Numbered from the stretch's first letter, positions 22,077 to 30,439 are shown. The stretch is 64,000 nt of DNA from Atherinomorus stipes (GCA_023101725.1 JALJCO010003983.1:425001-489000), one strand, 5' to 3'. Notes: generated from the letters alone by a model not told the origin. A program made the numbers and translations.

Positions 22077-23551
22077 GAAGTACACAAGACGATTGAACCG
22101 GAGTTATTAAATGAAATCCCTCTTGGTTTTTTGCCATGCATAATGTGTCAAAATTATGTGTCCCCAGGTTTGGTCGGTACACAGTGGCAGCGCTGGAGGC
22201 CAAAATTCAACAGTATGAGCGTGACGTTGACCACTTGAAAAGGGCTTTGGAACGCAGCGACCAGTACATAGATGACCTCGAGGCTCGGATCAGAAAGTCA
22301 GAGCAGAGACATGTTGAAGTGCAGGAAGCTAGTGGGAATTGCAAAACTGCGCAGGAAGCTCTTATGCAGCAACAGAAAATCAACATGATGATGAAAAGCT
22401 TGAGTGACAATGAGAGAAGATCAATCTGCAGCAATCCAGAGGCAGAGTGCCCAACTTTTACTAGAAATCACAGTTTGGTGTTCATGCCTTCTGCAGACAA
22501 CAAAGAGTTTGATAAGAATCTCACTGAGGAAAAGAAAAATGAAGACTCAGAAAGCTCCTCCTCTGACTTCTTGCCCACAACTCCGTCCTCTGCTTTCCGG
22601 TCTCTGACCCTGAGAAGCCCTGGCATTCGTGAAAAGAGGGTTGCATTTAAACCTGTGTCTTATCTGAGAAGGCTTGACTTTGAAGAATATCTTAGTCCTG
22701 GGAAGTCAAGCGCAGCCTTGGAGAACAAATTCCGCAGCCTTGAAAAATTCCCCAAAGGCTTGCATCCAACTGACAAGGACGCTTCAAAGTCTGTGTTTTG
22801 GGGGTGTTGGCAGAGCTCAAACTTAAATGACCCAGCGTGTCCAGGTCCCAGTAAAGAGAGCTCTGTCAGTGAATCCACATTGACTAGTCTTGTAAGCGAT
22901 AATAGTGATAGTTTTCAGATGTCCAGTGAGGCCTCCATGGATGCAGCTTACCTGGATAAAATTTCCGAGTTGGACTCCATGATGCTTGATGGGGAGAGTT
23001 CCAGTAGCCGGGGATCACAGCTGTCTTTGGGTTCCTCCATTCTCACAGACTTGGACAGCACTCTTGTCCCAGAGCCACAAACCTGCCCTGATGTCTTATC
23101 GAGCCCTGATGGCAGTGCCGCAGTCCAAGATGAGCAGCAGAACCAGCATCCGTGTGACAGCACAGACGGCACCTTGAATGCCGAAGAGGCTTCAAATGGC
23201 TCTGCAGAGGAATGTTTTGCTACTCAGGTGATGGATAGGAAGGATGAGCAGCATGTCTCTGGCAGTGCAGAGCATGAAGAGCCCTGTCAGACTGAGGAGC
23301 TGTCTTTTGATTTGTTGTTTGATCCTCTGGATGAGACTAAGGCTGGTCCCTCTGGCTCTCTCAGTCCAGCAAGCCACTGCCATGATCAAGATCATGTGAA
23401 CCCTTCCTCCTCCTCCTCCTCTGGCTGCACTAGTAGTAAGCCTGTGAACACAAGAGAAAGACATGCACTGAGCAGCAGCCAGCCAGTAAAGAGAAAGTCT
23501 CACAGTCCCTTTAACACAAGTAGTCCCACCAAACTTTCAAAGCTCATGTGA
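9038..23551 (+). CDS. obi1: ORC ubiquitin ligase 1 (RING finger protein 219), six coding exons
   Basis: In mammals OBI1 is a nuclear RING E3 ligase that ubiquitinates ORC3 and ORC5 and promotes replication origin firing. Coding exons here are 9038-9109, 9309-9444, 13512-13603, 14143-14365, 14594-14682 and 22168-23551, all with GT-AG borders and compatible phases. The product would be about 664 residues if one base is discounted in exon 4; I recall human OBI1 as about 726. A complete C3HC4 RING spans residues 18-55 (C18, C21, C31, H35, C38, C41, C52, C55). Coiled coils are read from exons 4-6, and the serine-rich tail contains the conserved [20 protein letters not shown] block near residues 457-476. 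The first ATG sits in an ACCATGG context. Exon 4 has a one-base frameshift at 14274-14279 that, if real, stops translation after residue 162. Downstream on the same strand lies pou4f1. Identity is very likely; integrity is uncertain. Confidence 0.93.
9309..9444 (+). CDS. obi1: obi1 coding exon 2, RING core
   Basis: The acceptor is CTCTGCAG at 9301-9308 and the donor GTGAGT begins at 9445. The 45 codons plus one base carry the rest of the RING: C31, H35, C38, C41, C52 and C55, followed by the conserved [13 protein letters not shown]. No zinc ligand is missing, so the E3 domain itself looks intact. Confidence 0.95.
9857..9890. repeat. (TA)n microsatellite with TG leader
   Basis: An uninterrupted TA tract of about 34 bases, preceded by TGTGTG, lies in obi1 intron 2 and directly abuts the hAT-like segment that carries the Penelope-like insertion. 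Confidence 0.95.
9955..11985 (-). mobile_element. Penelope-like retroelement, 5'-truncated, in intron 2 (antisense to obi1)
   Basis: The element is bounded by a perfect 14-bp direct repeat, GATTAGTAATGCCA, at 9941-9954 and 11986-11999, which I read as its target-site duplication. The minus strand encodes the C-terminal part of a Penelope-type reverse transcriptase followed by a GIY-YIG-like region. A 29-bp sequence at 10039-10067 recurs as its perfect reverse complement at 11955-11983, near the opposite end; inverted or tandem terminal segments are known for this class. It lacks the N-terminal reverse transcriptase region and carries frameshifts, so it is dead. It lies inside sequence resembling an older hAT repeat, giving a nested insertion. 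Confidence 0.85.
10521..11946 (-). pseudogene. Penelope-type reverse transcriptase / GIY-YIG remnant
   Basis: On the minus strand, 11946-11674 reads a stretch including [20 protein letters not shown] and [18 protein letters not shown], typical of Penelope RT. About 11655-11625 gives WYGRYIDAF, where the usual YIDD catalytic motif has its second aspartate replaced by alanine. Then 11632-10961 carries the thumb region ([12 protein letters not shown] and after). The GIY-YIG part follows (TYVVY, then YVGRTKRK in another frame), ending at 10521 in [15 protein letters not shown]. At least two frame changes plus the altered catalytic motif make it non-functional. Confidence 0.85.
12290..12790. repeat. 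hAT-like remnant related to the 62-kb MITE
   Basis: This segment shares several blocks, in the same order, with 61994-62389. One block includes TTCAATATTTTTTCGA followed by TTTTATGCCTTTTTT; another is GTTTTCAACACA, a variable patch and CTGTCAGAA-type sequence; a third is the GTTTGGTACA/TTTGGCACCA-type end. I infer two diverged copies of one non-autonomous hAT family. Clear termini are not visible here, so this copy is truncated or rearranged. Confidence 0.5.
12817..13214. mobile_element. hAT-type MITE (398 bp)
   Basis: The left end TAGAGATGCACAATA and the right end TATCGTGCACCCCTA are imperfect terminal inverted repeats of the hAT type. The interior repeats GATACCGATA-like motifs. The flanking octamers CCTTTTTA and TCTTTTCA match at six of eight positions, consistent with an eroded 8-bp duplication. 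No transposase is present. Confidence 0.7.
13222..13330 (+). repeat. tRNA-derived SINE, 3' part
   Basis: The stretch reads TGCTCCCTGGGTGCTG, then GATGGGTTAAATGCAGAG and TCAATAAAG. These are body and tail modules of a widespread fish tRNA-SINE family. The same modules appear reversed at 16852-17074. The tRNA-like head is missing, as in a 5'-truncated insertion. Confidence 0.6.
13512..13603 (+). CDS. obi1: obi1 coding exon 3
   Basis: The acceptor AG lies at 13510-13511 and the donor GTACCA starts at 13604. The exon completes the split glycine codon, then encodes a stretch ending [13 protein letters not shown]. This matches the basic segment after the RING in vertebrate OBI1. It leaves phase 0 for exon 4. 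Confidence 0.9.
14143..14365 (+). CDS. obi1: obi1 coding exon 4, with apparent frameshift
   Basis: The 5' part reads [20 protein letters not shown] in phase 0, a clear coiled coil. From about 14279 the OBI1-like reading ([15 protein letters not shown] through DKLKE) continues one base out of phase. The exon is 223 nt, one more than a multiple of three. The break falls at six consecutive C residues (14274-14279). Five C would keep one frame throughout; as given, frame 0 meets TGA at 14329-14331. As I recall, the corresponding human region is a single exon, so a hidden intron is unlikely. The donor GTGCGC at 14366 is weak. Confidence 0.85.
14594..14682 (+). CDS. obi1: obi1 coding exon 5
   Basis: The acceptor AG is at 14592-14593 and the donor GTAAGT at 14683-14688. 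The exon encodes a coiled-coil stretch ending [17 protein letters not shown] plus two bases of a lysine codon, very close to the vertebrate OBI1 sequence at this point. The following intron 5 is 7485 bp and packed with mobile elements. Confidence 0.93.
15391..16162. mobile_element. Foldback / long inverted-repeat element (~770 bp)
   Basis: The left arm (15391-15698) is closely reverse complementary to the right arm (15872-16162). The outer ends read AAGACTCTGGAACAC and GTGTTCCAGAGTCTT, and the inner ends include GAAACTACGGAAG and CTTCCGTAGTTTC. A ~170-bp spacer separates them and no protein is encoded. This is a non-autonomous DNA element with very long inverted termini; I do not know its family. 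In an obi1 pre-mRNA the arms could pair into a ~290-bp duplex. Confidence 0.8.
16852..17074 (-). mobile_element. tRNA-derived SINE inside the Tc1 copy
   Basis: Read on the minus strand it starts with an A-box-like TAGCATTGTGGG and a B-box-like GGGTTCCAGTCC. It continues with GAGCAAGGTCCTTAACCCC, GCTCCCCGGGTGC and GATGGGTAAAATGCAGAG, and ends in a run of A (T-run at about 16852-16864 on +). This is the full-length relative of the truncated copy at 13222. I could not see a clear target duplication. Confidence 0.7.
17464..17675. mobile_element. hAT MITE (212 bp) with perfect 8-bp TSD
   Basis: The termini AAGGGGTGTCC and GGACACCCCTG are inverted repeats. The element is flanked by identical octamers CTTTACAC at 17456-17463 and 17676-17683, the 8-bp duplication typical of hAT transposition. 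It splits the Tc1 transposase remnant, so it inserted after that copy. It has no coding capacity. Confidence 0.88.
18148..20232. repeat. ~2.1-kb insert within the Tc1 copy, composite, family unknown
   Basis: Tc1-type sequence stops near 18147 and resumes near 20233. The intervening DNA contains GTCCCAGGGACTCA near both ends (about 18207 and 20182) and ends in an A-run at 20203-20224. It also includes a probable second small element (about 19230-19870) whose ends GGGTTGGCAATG and ATTACCAACTC look like inverted termini. Short open frames here (for example 19090-19389) match nothing I know. I cannot assign a family. Confidence 0.5.
20441..22000 (-). mobile_element. Second Tc1/mariner element with long inverted repeats
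   Basis: The ends read CACAGGTACTTCCCCAAAAA and its near reverse complement TTTTTTTGGGTAGTACCTGTG. They continue as diverged inverted repeats of over 150 bp, both containing GTTGCTGATTAGGAGTTGC-type sequence. CA/TG and TA microsatellites flank both outer ends symmetrically, as though they grew from the TA-CA terminus itself. The minus strand carries a decayed transposase. Confidence 0.85.
20659..21683 (-). pseudogene. Tc1-type transposase, frameshifted
   Basis: Starting at 21683 the minus strand reads [20 protein letters not shown], an N-terminal helix-turn-helix, to about TRRRMLE. The frame shifts near 21372 to continue [13 protein letters not shown] and [10 protein letters not shown] (catalytic D). 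It shifts again near 21064 into [20 protein letters not shown] and [20 protein letters not shown], the D and E of a DD34E core. Catalytic motifs survive, but the frame changes make it inactive. Confidence 0.9.
21997..22074. repeat. (TG)n(TA)n microsatellite
   Basis: A TG run passes directly into a TA run of about 48 bases just upstream of obi1 exon 6 (acceptor at 22167). It mirrors the (TA)n(CA)n tract at 20425-20450 on the other side of the Tc1 element. Confidence 0.95.
22168..23551 (+). CDS. obi1: obi1 coding exon 6, long terminal exon
   Basis: The acceptor TCCCCAG ends at 22167. The exon completes the split lysine codon and opens [19 protein letters not shown], a continuation of the coiled coil (to about [11 protein letters not shown]). 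It then becomes a serine/acidic low-complexity region with the strongly conserved [20 protein letters not shown] block. It ends in a basic tail ([10 protein letters not shown]) and stops with TGA at 23549-23551. An open frame continues upstream to 22136, but that extra sequence is intronic. Confidence 0.95.
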
Positions 23552-24060
23552 AGGTTTAAAAAAAAAACTAATCTGTGTGTTCTCAATACTCTATAGTGTG
23601 TTTAGGTCAAGTTTCACCACTGCTTATGCCTGAAAAGTATTATTCTGTGTAGCCTTAGAATAAATTCATTTGATGCTAGTATGTAACTTATTGTCATGAT
23701 TCTCTAAGGTAAACTAGAAAATTGTTACATAGGAGTTGTGGAAATTAACTTGTATGTCTCAGTTAGTTGAGTAACTGTGATAGTCAGCCTTTTACACCCT
23801 GAAGATCTGTCTGCAGTCATTTGTTTGCTCCTGTGCAGAGGTACATCACATGTGCCACAGAGACATTTTTCAAATATACTTTAAGACTACTCGTCCATGT
23901 TTGTCATTTCCCGCTATTCAGCAGATGTGATGTTTATGGTGATCTTTTTATGCTGCATTGAAGACAGATTTATATGATTAACATCAAAAGAGGTCATATG
24001 CTGAATTAAAATGAGCAATTTTGTGTGTTAGGAAATAAAGAAGTAATGCAATGATAAAGC
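23552..24060 (+). other. obi1 3' UTR with polyadenylation signals
   Basis: The sequence after the obi1 stop is AT-rich and non-coding. Canonical AATAAA hexamers occur at 23659-23664 and 24034-24039, so a short and a long 3' UTR are both plausible. The end is inferred from the second hexamer. Confidence 0.55.
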
Positions 24061-25335
24061 ATGTTTAAAGATTTGTGTGTTTTTGCTTTATTTTGCATTC
24101 GCCCATCACCTGATCCGAGCCAACTGTCAGTTTTGAAGATGGGCCCCATTATTTTGCACTGTATTTTCCACATTTCAGTGAAACCATGAGGTAAAGTTTT
24201 TCTCAGATAAGCAGTTTTTCATATAATTTATTTTTGCTACTTTTGCAGATGATTTATAGTACACATTAAACAGTCGCAGTTATTAATCGGTGGCCATTAA
24301 AAATGGAAACAGCACAGCCTGCTCATGTAGCCTTGTAACGACGCACATTAGAGACCTCACAGTAGCAGAAAACGCCCTATTTATAATGCAAATTTAACGA
24401 TATGGTGTATTTCACATACCTCTAATCGCTGCATGAAAATTTAATAGGGTAACTATTGTGGTTTGAATTAATGAAGTGTTAATTCATTGGGATTAATTAA
24501 TTTAGGTAAAGACTATGTACGAGGTTACGCTGGTATATTAAATCAATTTGTTTAGCACTCATCTGGCGATGATGAGCTCTAGTGATGAGGTGGTGGGCTC
24601 ATTATAACCAAGGGTTAAAATGAGGAGAGAGAGCAGAGCCACCTGGTATAATTTACACATCTGAATATCTGACACTGGTGTGAATGACAGATAAATAAAT
24701 GCTTAAATAAATACATTTCTGCTCTGATGCTGCTTTAATGCCTTATTGTGCCTCTAATTTGCATTGGTATTGAATATTTCCACATTTTTGGCAGAGTTGC
24801 TTAAGAAAATGCATTTCTGTATTCAGGTGGATATAAAAAATAGCCTTGCTTCTTAGAATAAATAAAACTGCATTAAGTTGATGGTCAAAGGCCTCTAAGT
24901 AAAGAATAAGGCCTAAAAGGCAGTTTCTGGATGGAAAGAAGCAGCCCTTAAAAACGCAAGCATCTCCACTCCAGATGTTATTGCCTGCCCTGTGACCAGT
25001 TTTTTTTTATCTGTCAGCCAGTTCACTATTCTGCCAGTTTATGTCTCGCGAGAGCAGCCGAGCACGGGCTTGACGAGATCTGAGGCGCTCAGGTGTAAGA
25101 GCCTCTCTCATCCCCAGCAGTGGGAAACAGTAGACAGATAAGTGCGTCTGAGAGACTGCAGGCATCTCTGTGATCTCCGGGCTCAAGGCTGCACTCGGCG
25201 CACTACACAGCGAACTGCACTGCATCATTACTGGATAGGCAAAGGATCTCTCTGTGTCTATGACTATTTTCCAGCTCTTGTAGCCGTTTTCCCCCTTTTC
25301 TCTCCTGTGCACTTTAATTGGAGAAGCTCGCCAAG
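24061..25335. promoter_or_regulatory. obi1-pou4f1 intergenic region, presumed pou4f1 promoter and proximal enhancer
   Basis: About 1.3 kb separates the last obi1 polyadenylation signal from the pou4f1 start, so the pou4f1 promoter and 5' UTR must lie here unless the true start exon is farther away. There are no transposons. The block 24240-24830 is rich in homeodomain-type cores (ATTAATTAAT near 24494) and has a perfect octamer ATGCAAAT at 24386-24393, the kind of site POU proteins bind. TATA-like sequences (ATATAAAA near 24832, TTAAAAA near 24948) are weak evidence for a start point. Function is inferred from position and composition only. Confidence 0.5.
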
Positions 25336-25458
25336 ATGATGTCCATGAACAGCAAACAGCCGCACTTCGCCATGCATCCCTCTTTACCGGAACCGAAGTA
25401 CACCACCCTGCATTCAAGCTCGGAAGCTATAAGAAGAGCCTGTCTGCAAACTCCACAG
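25336..25458 (+). CDS. pou4f1: pou4f1 coding exon 1
   Basis: It encodes 41 residues ending ACLQTPQ, including most of the POU-IV box. The donor is CAG|GTAAAA at 25459. The reading frame continues into the intron to 25539, but the splice site and family alignment show that extension is not coding. Phase 0. Confidence 0.95.
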
Positions 25459-26853
25459 GTAAAACGATCCCTGAAAACTTTCCCTTTGTCATTTTTCTTG
25501 CTTAGGCTGCTTGTAGCGATGAGCGCCGTCTGTGCGTAATAACAAGGGTTGCTTCAAGGCACATTCAGCCAAGACGCGCACTTAATGTTTTTTTCATGTG
25601 TTCCACAGCAATCACTCGGAGAGTCTGTGATCTTTTTGAAAGCATGCTCACGCAAAGCCCGGCTTTGCTGGTTTTGTATTAATTTTTATGACTTGCCGCC
25701 TCTGAAGGAATACTCAACTCTGTAATGTGTCGCCAAAAGTCCCGACTGACAGAAATATTTATGCTGGTTTCTTTTTTCTTTTCCTCTCCGCGCCTTTTCC
25801 CGTTTCTTACACATTTCGCATCTATTCACTCTCTCCTCCTCTACCCTTTAATTTTCGCCCTTGCAGCTACAGAGTAACATTTTTGCGAGCCTGGATGAGA
25901 CCTTGCTGGCCCGGGCAGAGGCTTTGGCGGCCGTGGACATCGCGGTGTCCCAGGGCAAGACGCACCCGTTCAAGCCCGACGCCACCTACCACACGATGAG
26001 CACGGTGCCGTGCTCGTCGACGTCCACCGTTCCACTGGCCCACCATCATCACCACCATCATCACCATCACCACCAGAACCTGGAGCCTCCGGACATTATG
26101 GACCACATCAGCTCACCGTCCCTCACTCTGATGTCCAGTGCGCACGACGGGACAGGCGGTGGAGGTGGCGGGGGAGGCGGAGGTGGCGGCGGAGGGCTCA
26201 TCTCCACCTCCTCTGCCCACCCGCACTCTCACATGCACGGCCTGGGTCACCTCTCCCACCAGGCAATGAGCATGAACTCGTCGCTCACCCACCACGGGCT
26301 CTTACCGGGCCATCACGGGGGAAGTCAGGGCGGTCCAGGGCTCACAAACCCTGGACTTCCCTCCATCAATGACTCGGACACAGATCCCAGGGAGCTGGAG
26401 GCTTTCGCAGAGCGCTTCAAACAGCGGAGGATCAAGCTGGGGGTGACCCAGGCGGACGTGGGCGGCGCTCTGGCTAATCTCAAAATCCCCGGCGTGGGAT
26501 CACTGAGCCAAAGTACAATTTGTCGATTTGAGTCCTTAACTCTCTCCCACAACAACATGATTGCGCTCAAACCCATCCTCCAGGCCTGGCTGGAGGAGGC
26601 CGAGGGGGCCCAGAGGGAGAAAATGAGCAAACCTGACATTTTCAACGGAGGGGAAAAGAAACGCAAGAGGACCTCGATAGCGGCCCCGGAAAAGAGGTCT
26701 TTGGAGGCTTACTTCGCCGTACAGCCTCGACCGTCGTCCGAGAAAATAGCAGCCATAGCTGAAAAGTTGGACCTGAAAAAAAATGTGGTGCGAGTGTGGT
26801 TTTGTAACCAAAGACAGAAACAGAAGAGGTTGAAATTTTCAGCTGCTCACTGA
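25336..26853 (+). CDS. pou4f1: POU class 4 homeobox transcription factor 1 (Brn3a), two exons
   Basis: Pou4f1 is a nuclear DNA-binding protein that specifies sensory and some central neurons. Exons 25336-25458 (41 codons) and 25867-26853 (328 codons plus TGA) give 369 residues, joined by a 408-bp GT-AG intron. The N-terminus reads MMSMNSKQPHFAMHP and includes the POU-IV box (HSSSEAIRRACL and on). A His11 tract lies at residues 100-110 and a Gly14 tract at 138-151. The POU-specific domain covers about 210-288 (ELEAFAERFKQRRIKLGVTQ and so on) and the homeodomain about 306-365, with VWFCNQRQKQKR in helix 3. The upstream ATG pair matches family N-termini. The adjacent obi1 favours pou4f1 over pou4f2 or pou4f3. 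Confidence 0.97.
25867..26853 (+). CDS. pou4f1: pou4f1 coding exon 2
   Basis: The acceptor is CCCTTGCAG ending at 25866. The exon starts LQSNIFASLDETLLARAEAL and carries the low-complexity His and Gly tracts, the POU-specific domain, a basic linker with KKRKR, and the homeodomain, ending RLKFSAAH. Its GC content is much higher than that of the flanking DNA, as is common in this family. Confidence 0.97.
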   Translation, partial: LQSNIFASLDETLLARAEALAAVDIAVSQGKTHPFKPDATYHTMSTVPCSSTSTVPLAHHHHHHHHHHHQNLEPPDIMDHISSPSLTLMSSAHDGTGGGGGGGGGGGGGGLISTSSAHPHSHMHGLGHLSHQAMSMNSSLTHHGLLPGHHGGSQGGPGLTNPGLPSINDSDTDPRELEAFAERFKQRRIKLGVTQADVGGALANLKIPGVGSLSQSTICRFESLTLSHNNMIALKPILQAWLEEAEGAQREKMSKPDIFNGGEKKRKRTSIAAPEKRSLEAYFAVQPRPSSEKIAAIAEKLDLKKNVVRVWFCNQRQKQKRLKFSAAH

Positions 26854-27740
26854 TGGTCAAACAGAAAAAAAGTGGGGGGAAAAAAGAAAAAAAAAGTGTG
26901 ACTGAATTTGGGGACCAAGGGACTCTAATAAGACACCATTTTCAGTCTTTTGTCTCCAGCGATTTTACACGCCGGTGCACAATGGGCTTTAGATTCCCAT
27001 TTTATGAGGCTTCATATATCTTGTTTATTTTCACGTTATCGGTGAATGTGAAGTATGCAAATAACAGATTACACAAATATCGCTCAGTTGTAACGAGGGA
27101 AAAGTTTAGCGACGTCGACATTGCCTTTGAACACACGTGGAAAGGGGTAATTTGCTTGATAAAATAGCGAGTTATTTTCTCCCGATAGGCCTATTATTTG
27201 AAATATAGCCATTTACGAATTACCTCATAGATTGTTAAACTGTGTTTTAATTTCTTTACGTTTTGCTTTGATTTTTGTCGTTGTTGGTATAGAGTAATTC
27301 ATGAATCTACTGATTTATTCATGCATTAATTTATTCTTATTTGGAGGCTGCTATGAGCTCAAATTTAGTTGCAAACTTTTATGGCTGACGAAAAAAAAAA
27401 ATAAAAAAGAAAAATTAGGCCTGCATGATCTTAATTCACGGAAAGTAAATATGCCTCAACAGGCTGTCATATCTACAGATATATTTATTTTGAATTTGCA
27501 CAAAGTACCCTTTAGGTTTATAGGTCGGATATGTCGAAATGGTTTGTATATACAGACATCACTTTATCACTTATAGGAGGTGAGCTCCTGAGTTTTGGAA
27601 ATAAATTATAACGGTCTATCGACAACATTGGCATCACAAGGAAAGTTTAAAGCAGATGAAACACTAAAGCCTTGTATGCTTCATCAAAAAGAGAGAGATC
27701 ACAAGAAAAAAAGAAGAAATAATAAATTCTTTCATGTGTT
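26854..27740 (+). other. pou4f1 3' UTR
   Basis: AT-rich non-coding sequence follows the stop. AATAAA hexamers occur at 27600-27605 and 27721-27726; either could end the transcript. The short open frames here (for example 26853-27167) have no family resemblance. Confidence 0.5.
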
Positions 27741-28799
27741 TCAGTTTGCAGTGCAAACACTATGCATTGGGGAAAAATCACTGCGTACAGTAGGCTAGTG
27801 CTGTCTACTGATAGACCTTATTTTGTGGATGGTGTAAGTCACTGTTAAATGCCTGTTTTCACATGAAAATCACCTCGTTGTTTGTCGTGTTAATTGTTAC
27901 GGAATCGTTGTGTAAGTAATCTTTTTACTTTGTGCACAAGTATGTTTACAAAACTGCGGCGACATGTGCATCATGGAAAATGTCCCACTGTCTCCTTTTC
28001 TCACTGCAACTTGTCCACTCTCCTCTGTTGTCTTCTTACTTTCATTGGTACTCTTCATCCTGTAAGCCAAATTCAACGGGGAGGTGTGGAGGTTTGTTCC
28101 AGCAATCTTCTAATAAATCAAACAAAGAAAACGAGGCATTTTTCTGGTTGTGATTGGCTGAATAGGACTGCCAAGCCTGCAACGTGAATACTTGCATGGT
28201 TACATTTCACTGCAAAATGATATTTTATATATTTTTTTTTTCTGTCAGTCTTAATATGATCTGAGATGAATTTTAATATTTTTACTGAACCAAAACTAAT
28301 CAATCGAAACATTTTATGTATATTGGTTTTAAATGTGAAAACTGTCGGATATGTTTATTTTTTAAAGCTGACGTTCACATGTATAGAACTTAAAAAAAGA
28401 GAATAGCTCACATTTGAAATGTAAAACCTTTCTAAAATGATGCGTAAACTTAAAAATGTGTCAAAATGTTGCGATGTTGTTTTTATATCGTCGAGATATA
28501 TATTTGAATATGTGCACATAGGCCTATTAATTGCCTAAGAAAGTAACCTAATGCGTTACACGATTTGCAGATTGGCATGCCTGTGATTTTTTTTTTAAAG
28601 TAACATAATTGACCGCCTTTTTTGCGTTATGGAGAAGCAGGCCTCCACTGCGCAATCAACATTTCATGAAGTTCCACAGCAGAGTCAGAATAACTACGGC
28701 AACATTAAAGAGGTGCTGACACCACGGAAAAAAAGGGAAGAAGGGAGAGAAAATGAAAGAAAAGATATAGCTTGAATTATCTTCAGTGTGCTACCTAGC

Positions 28800-28885
<86 letters not shown>

Positions 28886-29740
28886 ATGTAATGTATGCGT
28901 GTATCTCTTCTGTGGTGGGTTTTGTTTTCGTTTGCATTCAGTCCCATGAAAGCGAATTTTTTACGAGCATGTAATGCAATATTAATCACAGTTTTCTGAT
29001 ATAAAATGCAATACTTTCAGTCAGCTTTAGGGGCTTTTAGGGGGTGCAGGCGGATGAAGGAGGTCGCTGTTAAACAGAGAAAGCTGCTCTTTATTGCTTC
29101 TCTCTAGCTTTTGGCCACACGGACACAAGAATGAGCAGTTCTTTTACGTGAGTAAATACATTTTTGTTGCTGTTGCTGAATTTCAGACATTTTTGATAAT
29201 AACATCGTTCTTTATAACTTATTGGGCAACAATTAGCAAAACCACACGCTGGCTCAGTGTTTTCAGATCACGCTGATATCTGACTTAATTTGTTTACTTA
29301 TATATCGTAAATTACTACGAGGAAAAGGAAAGAAAGAGTGAAATTGCACTTCATACCCCCCCCCCCCCCCCCGTCCCACTCAAACTTCGATGGTGAAATT
29401 AATAAATTGCAGCTTTCTTGGTGCTCATAATAATCAACTTTAATGTTTCGGGCATGTATTTAGATATTTGTAGGCTACATCAGTTTAACCCATCTATCTA
29501 TCTATCTATGATTTCAAAGTTTCCTCATCTAAGACAACCTACCAGCAATAACTCTGCACCGCTGGCACTGAACACACTCCACCAGCAGCACCGCACGCGC
29601 CACATGGCGGATGATTTCAGCACTACGAACAGCTCCGTTGGCGGATTGAAGAGTAATGCATTATTGAAAGCCTATATCAAACAGCTCTGGGGTGCTGTCT
29701 CTCTGCGCAGGGGCTCTGGATGAAGTCGGACTGTCTGCCT
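27741..29740. other. Non-coding flank 3' of pou4f1
   Basis: No gene is visible. The stretch is AT-rich unique sequence with a long TA/TG microsatellite (28801-28884), a C17 run (29356-29372) and a short TCTA repeat (about 29493-29510). Confidence 0.6.
28801..28884. repeat. (TA)n(TG)n microsatellite
   Basis: About 62 bases of TA alternate without break, then TG for about 22 bases. Open frames reading Ile-Tyr and Val-Cys repeats here are artefacts of the repeat. Confidence 0.97.
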
Positions 29741-30060
29741 GCACAATAGCCTCTAATATGTTAATGGCCGTAGGGGATGCCTGAGGTACCGTCCCCAGCT
29801 GCCTCGCCTACCATATGTCAGCCCGTTACGACAGAGTCCTCTATTAATCAGGGGATATTTCATCGGTAACTTCACCGGTATCATAACCCTTAAAGCTCCA
29901 TCAATACTGGGCCACATCTTCGCCTGATCGTATCCTTTCTGCAGAGGCCTGAAAGGACCTTCCTCCTTATGGATATCTGGGTTGTCCCCCACAGCCCCAT
30001 TTACCTTTCACACTCTCCCCAACCCGTCCCATCCCATGATGCTTTGGGTGTACCGTTTGG
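29740..30060. promoter_or_regulatory. Candidate pou4f1 enhancer, 3 kb downstream
   Basis: The block is compositionally complex and free of recognisable repeats. It carries an E-box CATATG (near 29813) and several TAAT or ATTA cores such as TATTAATCAG, and contrasts with the simple repeats on either side. This is the texture of a conserved non-coding element, but I have no alignment to prove conservation. Confidence 0.3.
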
Positions 30061-30129
30061 GCCTTACAGGAAGATAAGATAAAAACAGACACACTGCTTT
30101 AATAGTGTAAACTGTAATAACGATAGTTA

Positions 30130-30130
30130 C

Positions 30131-30202
<72 letters not shown>

Positions 30203-30230
30203 TTTATTATTATTATTATTATTATTATTA
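30130..30230. repeat. (AAT)n - (ATT)n palindromic microsatellite
   Basis: AAT repeats for about 70 bases, then after ATTTT reverses to ATT repeats for about 25 bases. The whole tract can fold back on itself as a hairpin. Confidence 0.95.
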
Positions 30231-30439
30231 AAGGTTTTACAACAGGCTCTACACTCTCCACAGCATTAATAATTTCTTTCTTTCTACCTTTGTATTCTTG
30301 CGTAGGCCATGATGGATTAATCGTGCAGTCTTCCAAAGGATCCCATAACTTAATTCCTTCAGGCTACTAGTCGGGGGAGTAATTAATCTATACTGTGGAT
30401 GTAAATAAAAGGAAATTGGATTCCTGACAGACGAAATGA

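Larger units (their letters stand above)
14683..22167 (+). other. obi1 intron 5, transposon nest
   Basis: The 7485-bp intron holds, in order: unassigned sequence (14683-15390), a foldback element (15391-16162), a Tc1-type copy split by other insertions (16267-20333), a second Tc1-type copy (20441-22000) and a TG/TA microsatellite reaching 22074. All transposase traces are on the minus strand, antisense to obi1. Only about 90 bp of other sequence then precedes exon 6. Confidence 0.8.

Noticed and set aside
22136..22167. Extension of the obi1 exon 6 frame upstream
   Set aside because: The acceptor TCCCCAG at 22161-22167 and the phase from exon 5 place the exon start at 22168.
21944..22238. Short frames made of Ile-Tyr and Thr-His repeats
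   Set aside because: Translations of the TG/TA microsatellite.
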